The notes under the pieces are model-generated. The model saw nothing but the letters and a program-made list of their open reading frames with translations, was not told the DNA's origin and did no database searches. From the NCBI GenBank assembly GCA_900318255.1, contig ONJX01000025.1, positions 16,201 to 80,200 of the forward strand: a stretch of 64,000 nucleotides of DNA, given 5' to 3'. The position numbers and the translations under genes were made by a program. Source of the stretch: an uncultured Prevotellaceae bacterium (GTDB taxonomy: Bacteria; Bacteroidota; Bacteroidia; Bacteroidales; Muribaculaceae). Below, in pieces: positions 8,874-18,105 of this stretch; position 1 is the stretch's first letter; each line of letters begins with the position of its first letter.

Positions 8874-10904
8874 ATGAATAAGGTGTTAAAATATAAATCA
8901 CTATTGATAGCATTCATGACGGCGTTGTGGTCGCTGACGGCGGTGGCGCAGCGTGAGCTTGTCACGGCTCAAAGCCCTGTATCGCCAGCAACTGCTAAGG
9001 CCAAGAAAGTGAAGGTAGAGCCTAGCTATGCTTGGTCGATCAGTGAGCCGCTGGGCTTGCAATACTCATCGACTATCGACACTCTGTTTCTCAACTATCA
9101 TAAGGCCTTTATCCCATCGCATCAGAGTTTGGCATGGGCTACGACGGGCAATTTTGGTGCTTCGGGTCAAAACCAAATCTTTTTTGAACGCAAGCCCACT
9201 AGCGAGTTTTTCTTTGCCGATGCCATCGAGAGCTGGCTTCCCAGCGTGGAGACACAGCGCTATTACAACACACGCATCCCCATGACGCTTATTTCCCATA
9301 GCACTGGTGGCAATAAATACAGCAACCAAGACCGCACGCAGTTCACATTCTCGGGTAATGTGGGTAAAAAGATTGAGATAGGTGCTGGCATCGACTATAT
9401 CTACTCAAAAGGCTCCTACAACTATCAGGCCGACAAGAACTTCCGTTGGAGCCTCTTTGGTAGCTACATGGGCGACCGCTATGAGATGCAAACCTTCTTT
9501 AACAGCTACAACTATCTGGGAAAAGAGAATGGTGGCATCACCGATGACCTCTACATTACCGACCCGGCCAAGGTGCAGGGCGGCGAGACTAAGGTTGACA
9601 ACAAGAGCATTCCCACCAATCTCACTGCCGCTCATAGCAAGCTTACAGGCACGGAGTTCTATCTAAATCAGAGCTACAAGGTGGGTCGTTACAAGTATCA
9701 ACGCGACTCGGTGACCGACACCATCATTGGCCGCACTTATATTCCTGTAACTCGATTTGTGTGGACTGCCGATTTCAAGACCACAAAGCACTTGTTCCTA
9801 AATAGTAGCACGGCCGAGGACAGGTCATATTTTGAGAATACATATCTCTCGCTAAGTGGAACCGACGAGACCACTCGCATGTGGCGGCTGCGCAACACCC
9901 TGGGCGTGGCACTGCTAGAGGGGTTTAATAAATATGCAAAATTCGGCTTTTCGGTCTATGCCACTCACGAGGTGCGCAACTATAAGCAGGTGGTTGATAG
10001 CGTGAGCGGTACTGAGCTTCCCGACGGGCTTGACGTGTTGCCAGTGTCGGTGCCAGGAAAGAAGACACAGCAGTTGATATGGGTGGGAGGTCAGCTCACC
10101 AAGCAGCGTGGCTCAATATTGACCTATGGCGCTACGGCGCAGTTTGGCGTGCTGGGCGACGTGGCTGGTGATATTGATGTGGAAGGACACGTGCGCACCC
10201 GCTTCAAGCTCTTTGGCGACACCGTCTCGCTAAAGGCCTACGGGTATTTCAAAAATTTGGAAGCACCCTACCTGCTCAAGCAGTTTATTTCCAATCATTT
10301 TGCTTGGGACAACAGCTTTTCTAAAACACAGCGCATCAGGGTGGGAGGCCGCCTCGACTTGCCGTGGATATACACCAGTGTGAATGTGGGCTATGAGACG
10401 TTGAACAATTACATCTATTTCAACTCAGAGGCATTGCCCGAGCAGAGCGCTACAGCAGTGCATGTGTTTAATGCCTCATTGAGTAATCATTTGGGATTTG
10501 GCATTTTCAACTGGGACAATGATGTCGTTTATCAAACATCATCTAGCGCCGCGGTGCTGCCGTTGCCCAAGTTTGCCATCTTCAGCAACATGTATCTCAA
10601 GTTCAAGGTGGCTAAAGTGCTCGATGTGCAGATAGGCGTTGATTGCAATTACTATACCAAGTATTACGCACCCAATTATAACCCGGCCACTATGGTCTTC
10701 TTTAATCAGAACGAGGTGGAATGTGGCAATTTCGCCTTTGCCGACGTGTATGCCAATTTCAAGCTCAAGAAGGCTCGCTTCTATGTGATGTATAGCCACG
10801 TCAACAAAGGCTTAGTGGGTGGTAACAACTACTTCTCGATGCCGCACTATCCCTTGAACCCCGGCCGTTTTCAGCTGGGAGTGTCGGTAGATTTTGTAAA
10901 CTAG
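8874..10904 (+). CDS. Putative outer-membrane porin (Bacteroidetes Porin_10-like)
   Basis: A 676-residue exported protein with a signal peptide (MNKVLKYKSLLIAFMTALWSLTAVAQ). The mature part is rich in alternating aromatic/polar strands and ends with a long set of beta-strands (VMYSHVNKGLVGG, the last residues GRFQLGVSVDFVN finishing in an aromatic-rich strand), the layout of an outer-membrane beta-barrel. Length and features such as the early FFERKPTSEFFFADAIESW match the 'putative porin' family common in Bacteroidales, as I recall it. It heads a tightly packed run with a solute-binding protein (8 bases on) and a Na+-coupled symporter, suggesting a combined uptake unit. Substrate unknown. Confidence 0.75.
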   Translation: MNKVLKYKSLLIAFMTALWSLTAVAQRELVTAQSPVSPATAKAKKVKVEPSYAWSISEPLGLQYSSTIDTLFLNYHKAFIPSHQSLAWATTGNFGASGQNQIFFERKPTSEFFFADAIESWLPSVETQRYYNTRIPMTLISHSTGGNKYSNQDRTQFTFSGNVGKKIEIGAGIDYIYSKGSYNYQADKNFRWSLFGSYMGDRYEMQTFFNSYNYLGKENGGITDDLYITDPAKVQGGETKVDNKSIPTNLTAAHSKLTGTEFYLNQSYKVGRYKYQRDSVTDTIIGRTYIPVTRFVWTADFKTTKHLFLNSSTAEDRSYFENTYLSLSGTDETTRMWRLRNTLGVALLEGFNKYAKFGFSVYATHEVRNYKQVVDSVSGTELPDGLDVLPVSVPGKKTQQLIWVGGQLTKQRGSILTYGATAQFGVLGDVAGDIDVEGHVRTRFKLFGDTVSLKAYGYFKNLEAPYLLKQFISNHFAWDNSFSKTQRIRVGGRLDLPWIYTSVNVGYETLNNYIYFNSEALPEQSATAVHVFNASLSNHLGFGIFNWDNDVVYQTSSSAAVLPLPKFAIFSNMYLKFKVAKVLDVQIGVDCNYYTKYYAPNYNPATMVFFNQNEVECGNFAFADVYANFKLKKARFYVMYSHVNKGLVGGNNYFSMPHYPLNPGRFQLGVSVDFVN

Positions 10905-10912
10905 CACTTGTT

Positions 10913-11770
10913 ATGCAAAAAAAAGTTGATTTAATGCTCAAGAAGATTTCGAAGATAAAAAAGTGGCAGCTCGCCCTTTATGCTGTGTTGCTCGTGGTGG
11001 TTCTTGGACTGATGTTTTCGCTCAAGAATTGCAGCAAAGGGCACACAGTGGTCACTGCCAACAACCGTGTTGACCAGGCAAGCAGCGGCGACACCATTGA
11101 CGTGGCCATTGAGTACTCGCCATTGTCTTATTATACCTATGGTGACACTACCGGTGGTTTCTATTATGAGTTGATAAACTTGATGTCGAGCACTAGCGGC
11201 CTTAAAATAAAGTTTCATCCTATTGTGAGCTTGAATATTGCTCTTGAGGGCTTGAATGATGGCGTTTATGACTTTCTTGCTGCCCAGTTCCCCGTGACAA
11301 GGGAGAGCCGAGAGAATTATCTTTTCTCGGAGGCTATTTATCTCGACAAGCAGGTGCTTGTGCAGCGCAACACTGGCGGTATTGCCATTGAGTCGCAGCT
11401 CGACTTGGCTGGCGACACGTTGACCATCGTCAAGGGCTCTCCCATGCGTGAGCGCATCATGAGCCTCTCGCGAGAGATTGGGGACACCATTTATGTCGTC
11501 TCCGATCCCGATTATGGCCCGGAGCAACTGTTTATGATGGTGGCGAGTGGCGATATCAAGTATGCAGTAATCAACGAGACAATAGCCCGCAAGATGGCGG
11601 CTTCTCATCCCAATGTTGATATCTCGCAGGCCATCAGTTTCTCTCAATTTCAGTCATTCATTGTCAAGAAAGACAACACAGAGATGAAACAGAAACTCGA
11701 TGAGGGCATCAAGGCGGTAAAGAAACTTCCGCAGTATGGAGAGTTGATAAAGAAGTATTTTTATCAATAA
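10913..11770 (+). CDS. Membrane-anchored solute-binding protein (SBP_bac_3 family)
   Basis: A 285-residue protein with one N-terminal membrane anchor (WQLALYAVLLVVVLGLMFSL, about residues 19-38), followed by an amino-acid-type periplasmic binding domain (DVAIEYSPLSYYTYGDTTGGF, EGLNDGVYDFLAAQFPVTRE, DLAGDTLTIVKGSPMRE, KLPQYGELIKKYFYQ). Such domains bind amino acids or small organic ligands; related domains sit in MltF lytic transglycosylases, but no transglycosylase domain is present here. The gene starts 8 bases after the porin stop and ends 2 bases before the symporter, so the three are likely co-transcribed and may act on one nutrient. A second ATG at 10934 is a possible start. Confidence 0.8.
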   Translation: MQKKVDLMLKKISKIKKWQLALYAVLLVVVLGLMFSLKNCSKGHTVVTANNRVDQASSGDTIDVAIEYSPLSYYTYGDTTGGFYYELINLMSSTSGLKIKFHPIVSLNIALEGLNDGVYDFLAAQFPVTRESRENYLFSEAIYLDKQVLVQRNTGGIAIESQLDLAGDTLTIVKGSPMRERIMSLSREIGDTIYVVSDPDYGPEQLFMMVASGDIKYAVINETIARKMAASHPNVDISQAISFSQFQSFIVKKDNTEMKQKLDEGIKAVKKLPQYGELIKKYFYQ

Positions 11771-11772
11771 AA

Positions 11773-13221
11773 ATGACTTTTGTCATGATTGACCAGATAA
11801 CCGATTTCTTGTCTAAAGAAGGTTGGCTTAACACTCACCTTGAGCTGGTGAACGACTTTTTGTGGGGGTGGCATAGTCTGGTTTTTGTGCTGGTGCTATG
11901 TGGCATATACTTCACTTTCCGCACTAAGTTTGTGCAGTTCAGGATGTTTCCTGAAATGTGCCGATTGCTGGTAGAGTCGTCGCCACGTGGCAAAGAGAAA
12001 CATCATGTGTCGTCGTTTCAGGCTTTTGCTCTCTCGGTAGCGACACGTGTGGGTACTGGCAACTTGGCAGGTGTGGCAGGAGCTATAGCCATTGGCGGTC
12101 CTGGCGCAGTGTTCTGGATGTGGTTGATAGCCTTGATAGGCTCGGCCACAGCTTTTGTGGAGTCAACACTGGCTCAGCTTTTTAAACGTCGCTCCAGGGA
12201 TTCATTCATTGGCGGTCCAGCTTATTATATCTTGCATGGCCTTCATAGCCGCTGGATGGCGGCGCTTTTCGCTCTTCTGTTGATACTCACCTTCGGTTTG
12301 TCTTACAATTCCATTCAGAGCAATACCATAGCTGGGGCGATGCGCACGGCTTTTAATTTAGATCCTGTTGTCTCAGGGGTTGTGCTCAGTGTCATGGCGA
12401 TGATAATTGTCTTTGGTGGCATTAGGCGCATTGTTAAGTTCAGCAGTGTGATAGTTCCTGTGATGGCAATAGGGTATCTTGTCCTGGCGATTGTTGTGCT
12501 GTCGTTGAGCTATGAGCATATTCCCGATATGATAGCATTAATCTTTAAAAGCGCTTTTGGTATAGGACCTGCAGCAGGTGGCTTGGTGGGAGCAGCAATG
12601 ACCAGTGGCATCAAGCGTGGACTATTCAGCAACGAGGCTGGTGAGGGCTCGGCTCCACATGCTGCTGCTACGGCTTTGGTGAGCCACCCGGTGAAGCAGG
12701 GGTTAATACAGGCCTTGGGTGTGTTTACCGACACTCTGCTGGTGTGCTCATGCACCGCATTCATTGTTCTGATAAGCGGGCTTTATGGCAGTGGTGCCGA
12801 TGGCATAGCATTGACACAAAAATCGCTTGAGTCGCAGATTGGCTCGGCAGGGCAAATCTTTGTTGCTGTGGCAATCTTCTTTTTCGCGTTCAGCAGCATC
12901 ATTGGCAATTACTATTATGGAGAGGCCAACATTATGTTCCTCACCCGCAAGAGATGGATGTTGCAAGTGTTCAGATTTCTTTCAGCAGGAGTGATGGTAA
13001 TGGTTGGGGCACTTGCTAGTCTTGATGTGGTGTGGAGTATGGGCGAGGTGTTTATGGCAATTCTCACACTTTGCAATCTGGTGGCGATAGTGATGCTTGG
13101 CAAATATGCTTTCAAGCTGCTTGCCGACTACCGCGCCCAGAAAAAAAGTGGTATAAAGAGTCCCACATTCAAGAAATCCTTGTTTCCAAAGTTGAAGGAT
13201 GACATTGACGCATGGGAGTGA
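11773..13221 (+). CDS. Sodium:alanine/glycine symporter (AGCS family)
   Basis: A 482-residue inner-membrane carrier with about ten hydrophobic segments. It carries the family hallmark region TRVGTGNLAGVAGAIAIGGP followed by ALIGSATAFVESTLAQLF, and the conserved segment RGLFSNEAGEGSAPHAAA, which in AGCS members lines the substrate and Na+ path. These carriers take up alanine or glycine with Na+. The length is normal. It is the last gene of the porin/binding-protein run. A second ATG four codons in (11785) could also serve as the start. Family call is firm; the exact amino acid is not known. Confidence 0.92.
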   Translation: MTFVMIDQITDFLSKEGWLNTHLELVNDFLWGWHSLVFVLVLCGIYFTFRTKFVQFRMFPEMCRLLVESSPRGKEKHHVSSFQAFALSVATRVGTGNLAGVAGAIAIGGPGAVFWMWLIALIGSATAFVESTLAQLFKRRSRDSFIGGPAYYILHGLHSRWMAALFALLLILTFGLSYNSIQSNTIAGAMRTAFNLDPVVSGVVLSVMAMIIVFGGIRRIVKFSSVIVPVMAIGYLVLAIVVLSLSYEHIPDMIALIFKSAFGIGPAAGGLVGAAMTSGIKRGLFSNEAGEGSAPHAAATALVSHPVKQGLIQALGVFTDTLLVCSCTAFIVLISGLYGSGADGIALTQKSLESQIGSAGQIFVAVAIFFFAFSSIIGNYYYGEANIMFLTRKRWMLQVFRFLSAGVMVMVGALASLDVVWSMGEVFMAILTLCNLVAIVMLGKYAFKLLADYRAQKKSGIKSPTFKKSLFPKLKDDIDAWE

Positions 13222-13339
13222 TTCTACATAAATGGTTTATTGCTCACGTGCTCGCTAGTTGTTCGTTTTGAAGTTTTTCACATATTTACTTGAGATAGTT
13301 TATTATAATTGATATTATTGTGTAATAATTGTTAAGACT

Positions 13340-14431
13340 ATGAAAGTTAGAGAGATAACTGGCGCTATAGAAGCCTTTGCTCCGTTATACCTGCAAGAGA
13401 GTTGGGACAATGCCGGCATGCAGGTGGGTGACCTTGACAGCGAGATCACGGGTGTGCTCTTGTGCACTGATGTGCGTGAAGAGGTTGTTGACGAGGCTAT
13501 AGAGCGAGGTGCTAATGTGATAATATCGCACCACCCACTGCTGTTTCGAGGATTGAAGAAGATTGTGGGACGAAGCTATCAGGAAAGAATTGTGGCTAAG
13601 GCTATAAAACATGACATTACCATATATTGTGCCCACACCAACATGGACTGCGCCATGGGTGGAGTAAATTTCAAAATGGCCGAAAAATTAGGGCTAAGAA
13701 ACGTGCAAGTGTTGGCTCAACAGCAAGGCACTCAGCGCAAGATAGTGGTGTTTGTGCCCACCGAGGCTGTCGCAAGGGTCGAGAAGGCGATGTGCGATGC
13801 CGGTGCCGGGCGATTGGGCAACTACGATGATTGTAGTTATAGCATGATGGGCGAAGGGCACTACCGGCCACTAGATGGCGCAGAACCCTGGGAAGGTAAG
13901 GTGGGTGAACTTCACAGAGAACCTGAGGTGCGCCTTGAGGTTCTGGTCAACAAGGCATTGTGTGGTAGGGTGGTGGCAGCGATGATTAAAGCGCACCCCT
14001 ACGAAGAGCCTGCCTTTGACATCATCGCTCTTGAAAATGGCGACAAATATGCTGGCTTGGGCGTTATAGGCGATGTGGAGACGCAAGATGCAAGAGGTTT
14101 TCTTGAGAAGGTGAAAGCGGTGTTTGAGGTTAGTAGTGTGCGCTATAGCGGCAATCTCAATCGCCAGGTGAGTCGCATTGCGATGTGTGGTGGCGCCGGT
14201 GCCGAGTTTGCCGGCCTGGCAATGTCACAGGGTGCCGATGTGTATATCACCGGCGACATGAAATATCATGAGTTTCAAGGCAATGAAGAGCGCATAATTC
14301 TTGCCGATATAGGCCATTATGAGAGCGAACATTACACAAAAGAGATATTTTATGATATTATTACGAAAAAAAATCCTAACTTTGCAGTCGATTTCGCAGT
14401 GAGCGAGCAAAATCAGGTAAAATATTTATAA
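13340..14431 (+). CDS. Nif3-like dinuclear metal-centre protein
   Basis: A 363-residue member of the NIF3/YbgI family (often labelled GTP cyclohydrolase I type 2). Metal-ligand motifs are present: HHPLLFRGLK near residue 63, HTNMD near 97, and the C-terminal GDMKYHEF and DIGHYESE. The middle (about 125-235) is the extra PII-like domain found in longer members. The family forms hexamers with two metals per subunit; its physiological reaction is not settled. It lies 17 bases upstream of the zinc-ribbon gene; these two genes are commonly neighbours in Bacteroidetes, as I recall, and are probably an operon. Confidence 0.9.
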   Translation: MKVREITGAIEAFAPLYLQESWDNAGMQVGDLDSEITGVLLCTDVREEVVDEAIERGANVIISHHPLLFRGLKKIVGRSYQERIVAKAIKHDITIYCAHTNMDCAMGGVNFKMAEKLGLRNVQVLAQQQGTQRKIVVFVPTEAVARVEKAMCDAGAGRLGNYDDCSYSMMGEGHYRPLDGAEPWEGKVGELHREPEVRLEVLVNKALCGRVVAAMIKAHPYEEPAFDIIALENGDKYAGLGVIGDVETQDARGFLEKVKAVFEVSSVRYSGNLNRQVSRIAMCGGAGAEFAGLAMSQGADVYITGDMKYHEFQGNEERIILADIGHYESEHYTKEIFYDIITKKNPNFAVDFAVSEQNQVKYL

Positions 14432-14448
14432 CACATCACATATCAATT

Positions 14449-15228
14449 ATGGCAAAACAAGAAAAAGAACTAACAGTAGAGGAGCGCCTGAAGCTGCTTT
14501 ATGACTTGCAGAAGACGTTGTCGGAAGTTGACCGTTTCAAGACCGAACGTGGCGAGCTGCCACTAGAGGTGCAGGACCTGGAAGATGAGATTGAGGGCAT
14601 GCAAACTAAAATCGGTAATTTTAACGACGAGATTGAGCAACTCAACACCTTGATTGCTAATCAAAAGGACACCATTGCCAAGGCTAGTGATCTCATTGCA
14701 AAATATGAGAAAGACCAGGACAATGTGCGCAACAACCGCGAGTATGATTACTTGACCAAAGAGATCGAGTTCCAGCAGCTTACCGTGCAGTCGGCCGAGA
14801 AGAAAATCGATGAGGCATCTCACAAAGTTGATGCGATAAAGGCCCAAATACAGGCTTATAAGGAGCACCTCGCTGAGAATGAGCAGGTTCTCACTGAGAA
14901 GAAAGGTGAGCTTGACACTATCATTGCCGAGACCAAGCAAGAAGAGGAAAAGCAGCGTGAGAAAGCTAAGAAGCTCGAGAACAAGATTAACAATGCCGAC
15001 CCTCGTCTTCTCAATGCTTTCAAGCGCATTCGCAAGAATGCTCGCAACGGTCTGGGTGTGGTTTATGTTCAGCGCAATGCCTGTGGTGGCTGCTTCAACC
15101 GTATCCCTGCCCAGCGCCAGATGGAGATTAAGATGAAAAAGAAAGTAATCGTGTGTGAGTATTGCGGTCGCGTGCTCATCGACCCATCAATCGCTGGCGT
15201 CTCTGACATCGAGGCTCAGAACGCTTGA
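14449..15228 (+). CDS. Coiled-coil protein with C4-type zinc ribbon (CdsZ/DUF164 type)
   Basis: A 259-residue soluble protein. Residues about 10-185 form a long charged coiled coil (KYEKDQDNVRNNREYDYLTK, QEEEKQREKAKKLENKINNA). The C-terminus holds a four-cysteine zinc ribbon (CGGCFNRIPAQ ... CEYCGRVLIDP, Cys at about 209/212 and 233/236). The family is widespread in bacteria and is thought to bind nucleic acid; members have been linked to secretion or gene regulation in other phyla, but the role here is open. It is coupled to the Nif3-like gene and ends at the shared terminator at 15246-15283. Confidence 0.88.
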   Translation: MAKQEKELTVEERLKLLYDLQKTLSEVDRFKTERGELPLEVQDLEDEIEGMQTKIGNFNDEIEQLNTLIANQKDTIAKASDLIAKYEKDQDNVRNNREYDYLTKEIEFQQLTVQSAEKKIDEASHKVDAIKAQIQAYKEHLAENEQVLTEKKGELDTIIAETKQEEEKQREKAKKLENKINNADPRLLNAFKRIRKNARNGLGVVYVQRNACGGCFNRIPAQRQMEIKMKKKVIVCEYCGRVLIDPSIAGVSDIEAQNA

Positions 15229-15245
15229 TGTGACAGTGTAAAATA

Positions 15246-15283
15246 ATAAAGGTGCTAAAGAGATTTTGCTTTAGCACCTTTAT
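15246..15283. terminator. Bidirectional terminator
   Basis: A perfect 15-base inverted repeat (ATAAAGGTGCTAAAG at 15246-15260 with its complement at 15269-15283) lies between two convergent genes, with T/A-rich sequence on both sides. It can serve both the zinc-ribbon gene and the nucleoside phosphorylase gene. Confidence 0.85.
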
Positions 15284-15311
15284 TGTATTGTTGAGGTAAA
15301 GGGATGTGCCG

Positions 15312-16193
15312 TTAGGCCATAAGTCGCTCGATGACGGTTTTAACGAGGTCGTTGACAGCCGTCTTGTAGTTGGGGTTGGCAACTGTTGCCACTCGGTTAG
15401 CAATGATGGAGCAGATGGTGATGGCGTGGTGCCCCATGAGCTTGGCGAGGCCTTGCAGCGCGGCACCCTCCATCTCGTAATTAGTGATGTGGCCACCGTC
15501 ATACTCAAATGCCTCGATGCGCTTGTTGAGTTCGGGCTCTGCCAGTGGCAGGCGCACCTCACGTCCCTGTGGTCCATAGAACCCCACGGCCGAGATGGTG
15601 TAGCCTCGCACCATGTCGTCGCGGCCTATCTTCTCCACAAGCATTGGGTCGGCCTCCACGATATAAGGCTTGCAGAACAGTGGGTTCCACTTGACAAACT
15701 CGCAGAACTGGCGTTCAAACTCGAGGTCGCACACCTCGTTGCGGCCAGCGTAGTAGTTCACCACGCCGTCAAAGCCTAATGCCTTGGCGGCTATCACTGG
15801 GGTGCCCACTGGCACATAGGGCTGGAGGCCACCGCTGGTGCCAATGCGCACGATGTTGAGGGTGCGATGCTCGTCGCGCACGGTGCGTGTGGCGAAATCC
15901 ACGTTGGCCAGCGCGTCGAGCTCAGTGATGACGATGTCGATGTTGTCGCCGCCAATGCCGTGCGAGAGCGCCATGATGGGCTTGCCATTGTAGGTGCCGC
16001 CTATGGTGTGGAACTCACGGCTCGACACCTCGAAGTCCTTAGTGTCGAAATAGGACGCAATCATGTTCACCCTGCCAGGGTCGCCGCATATAATGATATT
16101 GTCGGCAAGCTGCTCGGGTTTGAGATGGATGTGGAAAATGGAGCCATCATCATTGATGATCATCTCTGAGTCGGGAATGTATTTTTTCTTCAT
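15312..16193 (-). CDS. Nucleoside phosphorylase (uridine phosphorylase-like)
   Basis: A 293-residue cytosolic enzyme of the PNP/UDP family that splits nucleosides with phosphate in the salvage pathway. Seen: the phosphate-binding GDPGRVNM near residue 38, the RIGTSGGLQPYVPVGTPV segment near 115-130, and the ribose-binding EMEGAALQGLAKLMG near 240. The substrate (uridine or another nucleoside) cannot be fixed by eye; the extended N-terminus (SEMIINDDGSIFHIHLKPEQ) is common in Bacteroidetes uridine phosphorylase-like members. A TAACTTTG -7 box on the minus strand (16248-16241) lies 48 bases upstream. Confidence 0.88.
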   Translation of the reverse strand: MKKKYIPDSEMIINDDGSIFHIHLKPEQLADNIIICGDPGRVNMIASYFDTKDFEVSSREFHTIGGTYNGKPIMALSHGIGGDNIDIVITELDALANVDFATRTVRDEHRTLNIVRIGTSGGLQPYVPVGTPVIAAKALGFDGVVNYYAGRNEVCDLEFERQFCEFVKWNPLFCKPYIVEADPMLVEKIGRDDMVRGYTISAVGFYGPQGREVRLPLAEPELNKRIEAFEYDGGHITNYEMEGAALQGLAKLMGHHAITICSIIANRVATVANPNYKTAVNDLVKTVIERLMA

Positions 16194-16240
16194 AATAGTT
16201 GAGAGGGTTTAATAATCTTGTACATTAATGAAATAAAAAG

Positions 16241-16248
16241 CAAAGTTA
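16241..16248 (-). promoter_or_regulatory. -7 box TAACTTTG for the nucleoside phosphorylase gene
   Basis: The minus strand reads TAACTTTG 48 bases before the start codon. The nearest upstream TTTG is 26 bases away, wider than the usual 20, so only the -7 element is well supported. Confidence 0.5.
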
Positions 16249-16374
16249 AGCATTATATTTTAAACTGGCGCCATCAAAACGCTTTTTTTTGGAAAAAAGT
16301 GCAAGAACTCCCATTTTCTTGTAAAAATACTGAAAAAAACAGTGAATTATAGGTGTGGATTGTTGGCAAAATAT

Positions 16375-16382
16375 TATCTTTG
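16375..16382 (+). promoter_or_regulatory. -7 box TATCTTTG for the lipoprotein gene
   Basis: TATCTTTG lies 12 bases before the ATG at 16395, giving a very short leader. No clear -33 element is seen. Confidence 0.45.
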
Positions 16383-16394
16383 TAGTCGTGAAAA

Positions 16395-17339
16395 ATGCAG
16401 ACTTTGAAAAGTAAAATAATATCGTCATTGTTGCTCACGGGCATGATGTTTCTCCTGGCAGGCTGTTTCACTGGTGTGGAGGGGACTAAGAAAATTACCG
16501 AGAGAGATGTGCAACGCGCCATTGAGCAGATGGATAATAATGGCAGGGAGTCGTCGTTGAAAGTTGTTGATGATTCTCTTTTAGCTTGGCATGAAGGTAA
16601 GGGATTCTGGTGTGTTGATAATCAGGCAAGGCTCATCTTTAGGCCATCGGCTAGTTATGACATTGACACACTGGAGCTTGAGGGTAAGAAACTCTACTAT
16701 TTGGGTTATGGCACTCATCGACAGCTCGACAACAGTGAGGAGGTAGATATATACTTTGATCTTGATGGTCAGCGTCTTGTGTATCCCACAGGGAAAATAC
16801 TGGCAGAGGTAAATCGCAGCTCTTTTGCTATCCCCTTTTTGGTTGCCGACGATATGGTTGAAGGGGTGAGGTCCCAGTTGCTTGGCAAGACGGTATATAT
16901 CAAAACTCCATTGTGGCATAGTGTTAATGATGGCGATCAGATTAGTGGCCGTCGTTTTATCCCTGTTGTGATTACGGCAGTGAAGCCTGGCGACAAGGTT
17001 CATCCTCTCAGAGTGGAGTTTCGTCCTGCCAGCGGTGGTGAGGAGGCCTTCGTGTGGATGAAGGTGCCTGGTGCCGACGGCGTGGGACGCGACTTTGATG
17101 CGCTGTTCTCGATGACCGATGTGCGCAAGCAGTATCCAGATATCTCGCCTGCCACTTGGAGTAATATTGTTAATTGCAAGGTTACCCAGGGCATGACAAA
17201 GCAGGAGTGTCGCTTGGCAATGGGAAATCCTGTGAACGTGCGTCAACTGCCCGACCAGTCGGGGCTGCGAGAATATTGGTACTACGACGGTGGGCGATAT
17301 CTATTTTTTGTTGATGGACTATTGAAAGAATTCAGATGA
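16395..17339 (+). CDS. Lipoprotein with C-terminal SmpA/OmlA-like (BamE-type) motif
   Basis: A 314-residue envelope lipoprotein. The signal peptide ends in a good lipobox (MMFLLAGC, Cys at about residue 23). The central part is not recognised. The C-terminal 45 residues (VTQGMTKQECRLAMGNPVNV, then LREYWYYDGGRYLFFVDGLL) follow the G-M-T-x-x-E-x-R-x-x-x-G-x-P pattern of SmpA/OmlA/BamE-like domains, which usually bind other envelope proteins. Its TGA overlaps the ATG of the metallo-hydrolase gene (ATGA), indicating translational coupling. The BamE-like call covers the motif only; a role in outer-membrane assembly is not claimed. Confidence 0.75.
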   Translation: MQTLKSKIISSLLLTGMMFLLAGCFTGVEGTKKITERDVQRAIEQMDNNGRESSLKVVDDSLLAWHEGKGFWCVDNQARLIFRPSASYDIDTLELEGKKLYYLGYGTHRQLDNSEEVDIYFDLDGQRLVYPTGKILAEVNRSSFAIPFLVADDMVEGVRSQLLGKTVYIKTPLWHSVNDGDQISGRRFIPVVITAVKPGDKVHPLRVEFRPASGGEEAFVWMKVPGADGVGRDFDALFSMTDVRKQYPDISPATWSNIVNCKVTQGMTKQECRLAMGNPVNVRQLPDQSGLREYWYYDGGRYLFFVDGLLKEFR

Positions 17340-18103
17340 TGGAAGACGATCGACTCACGTTAACAATACTTGGCAGCGGCACCAGCACTGGTGTGCCACA
17401 GATAGGGTGCCAGTGCGAGGTGTGTCGTTCTGGCGACCCTCGTGACAAGCGTCTGCGGCAGTCGGCACTGGTTGAGTGGCGCGGCAAGCGCATCTTGATA
17501 GACTGTGGACCCGACTTTCGTCAGCAAATTCTCGGCACTGGCGACGCTCACCTCGATGCGCTGCTCATTACTCACATCCACTACGACCACATAGGCGGTC
17601 TTGAGGAGCTGCGTGGTTTCAGCAACTTCCCTATCTATGCTCGCCATGATGTGATAGCTGCTTTGCACCGCCGCCTTGCCTATTGCTTTGCAGAGCACCC
17701 CTATCCTGGCGTGCCACATTACGAACTGGTGGAAATTAACGATAACGATGCTTTTGAGTGTGCCGGCATCACTGTAGAGCCCATTCCTGTGCTGCATTAC
17801 AAGTTGCCTATTCTGGGTTTCAAGATTGGTGGCATGGCCTATATCACCGATTGCAAGACCATCGACCGTGAGCTCATAGAGCGGTTGCGTGGAGTGCCGC
17901 TGCTGGTGCTCAATGCGTTGCGCTTTGAGGAGCATCTTTCACACCTCTCGCTCTCACAGGCCTTGGAGATCATAGAGCAGATAAAACCGGGTCGTGCATT
18001 GCTCATCCACATGAGTCATGGCATTGGTCTCCATGCCGAGACATCAAAACTCCTGCCACAAGGCGTGGAACTCGCATTTGATGGCATGAAAATAGTTGTT
18101 TAG
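17336..18103 (+). CDS. Metallo-beta-lactamase-fold hydrolase (PhnP-like)
   Basis: A 255-residue cytosolic enzyme with the binuclear-metal signature THIHYDHIGG (about residues 79-88) and the N-terminal GSGTSTGVPQIGCQCEVC, whose Cys cluster resembles the extra zinc site of PhnP-type phosphodiesterases. Further metal ligands are in ITDCKTI and HLSLSQALEI/HMSHGIGLH. PhnP opens cyclic ribose phosphates in phosphonate use, but no phn genes are here, so the substrate is open. The start overlaps the preceding lipoprotein stop by four bases. Its stop codon is followed at once by the octanucleotide repeat array. Confidence 0.85.
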   Translation: MMEDDRLTLTILGSGTSTGVPQIGCQCEVCRSGDPRDKRLRQSALVEWRGKRILIDCGPDFRQQILGTGDAHLDALLITHIHYDHIGGLEELRGFSNFPIYARHDVIAALHRRLAYCFAEHPYPGVPHYELVEINDNDAFECAGITVEPIPVLHYKLPILGFKIGGMAYITDCKTIDRELIERLRGVPLLVLNALRFEEHLSHLSLSQALEIIEQIKPGRALLIHMSHGIGLHAETSKLLPQGVELAFDGMKIVV

Positions 18104-18105
18104 CT

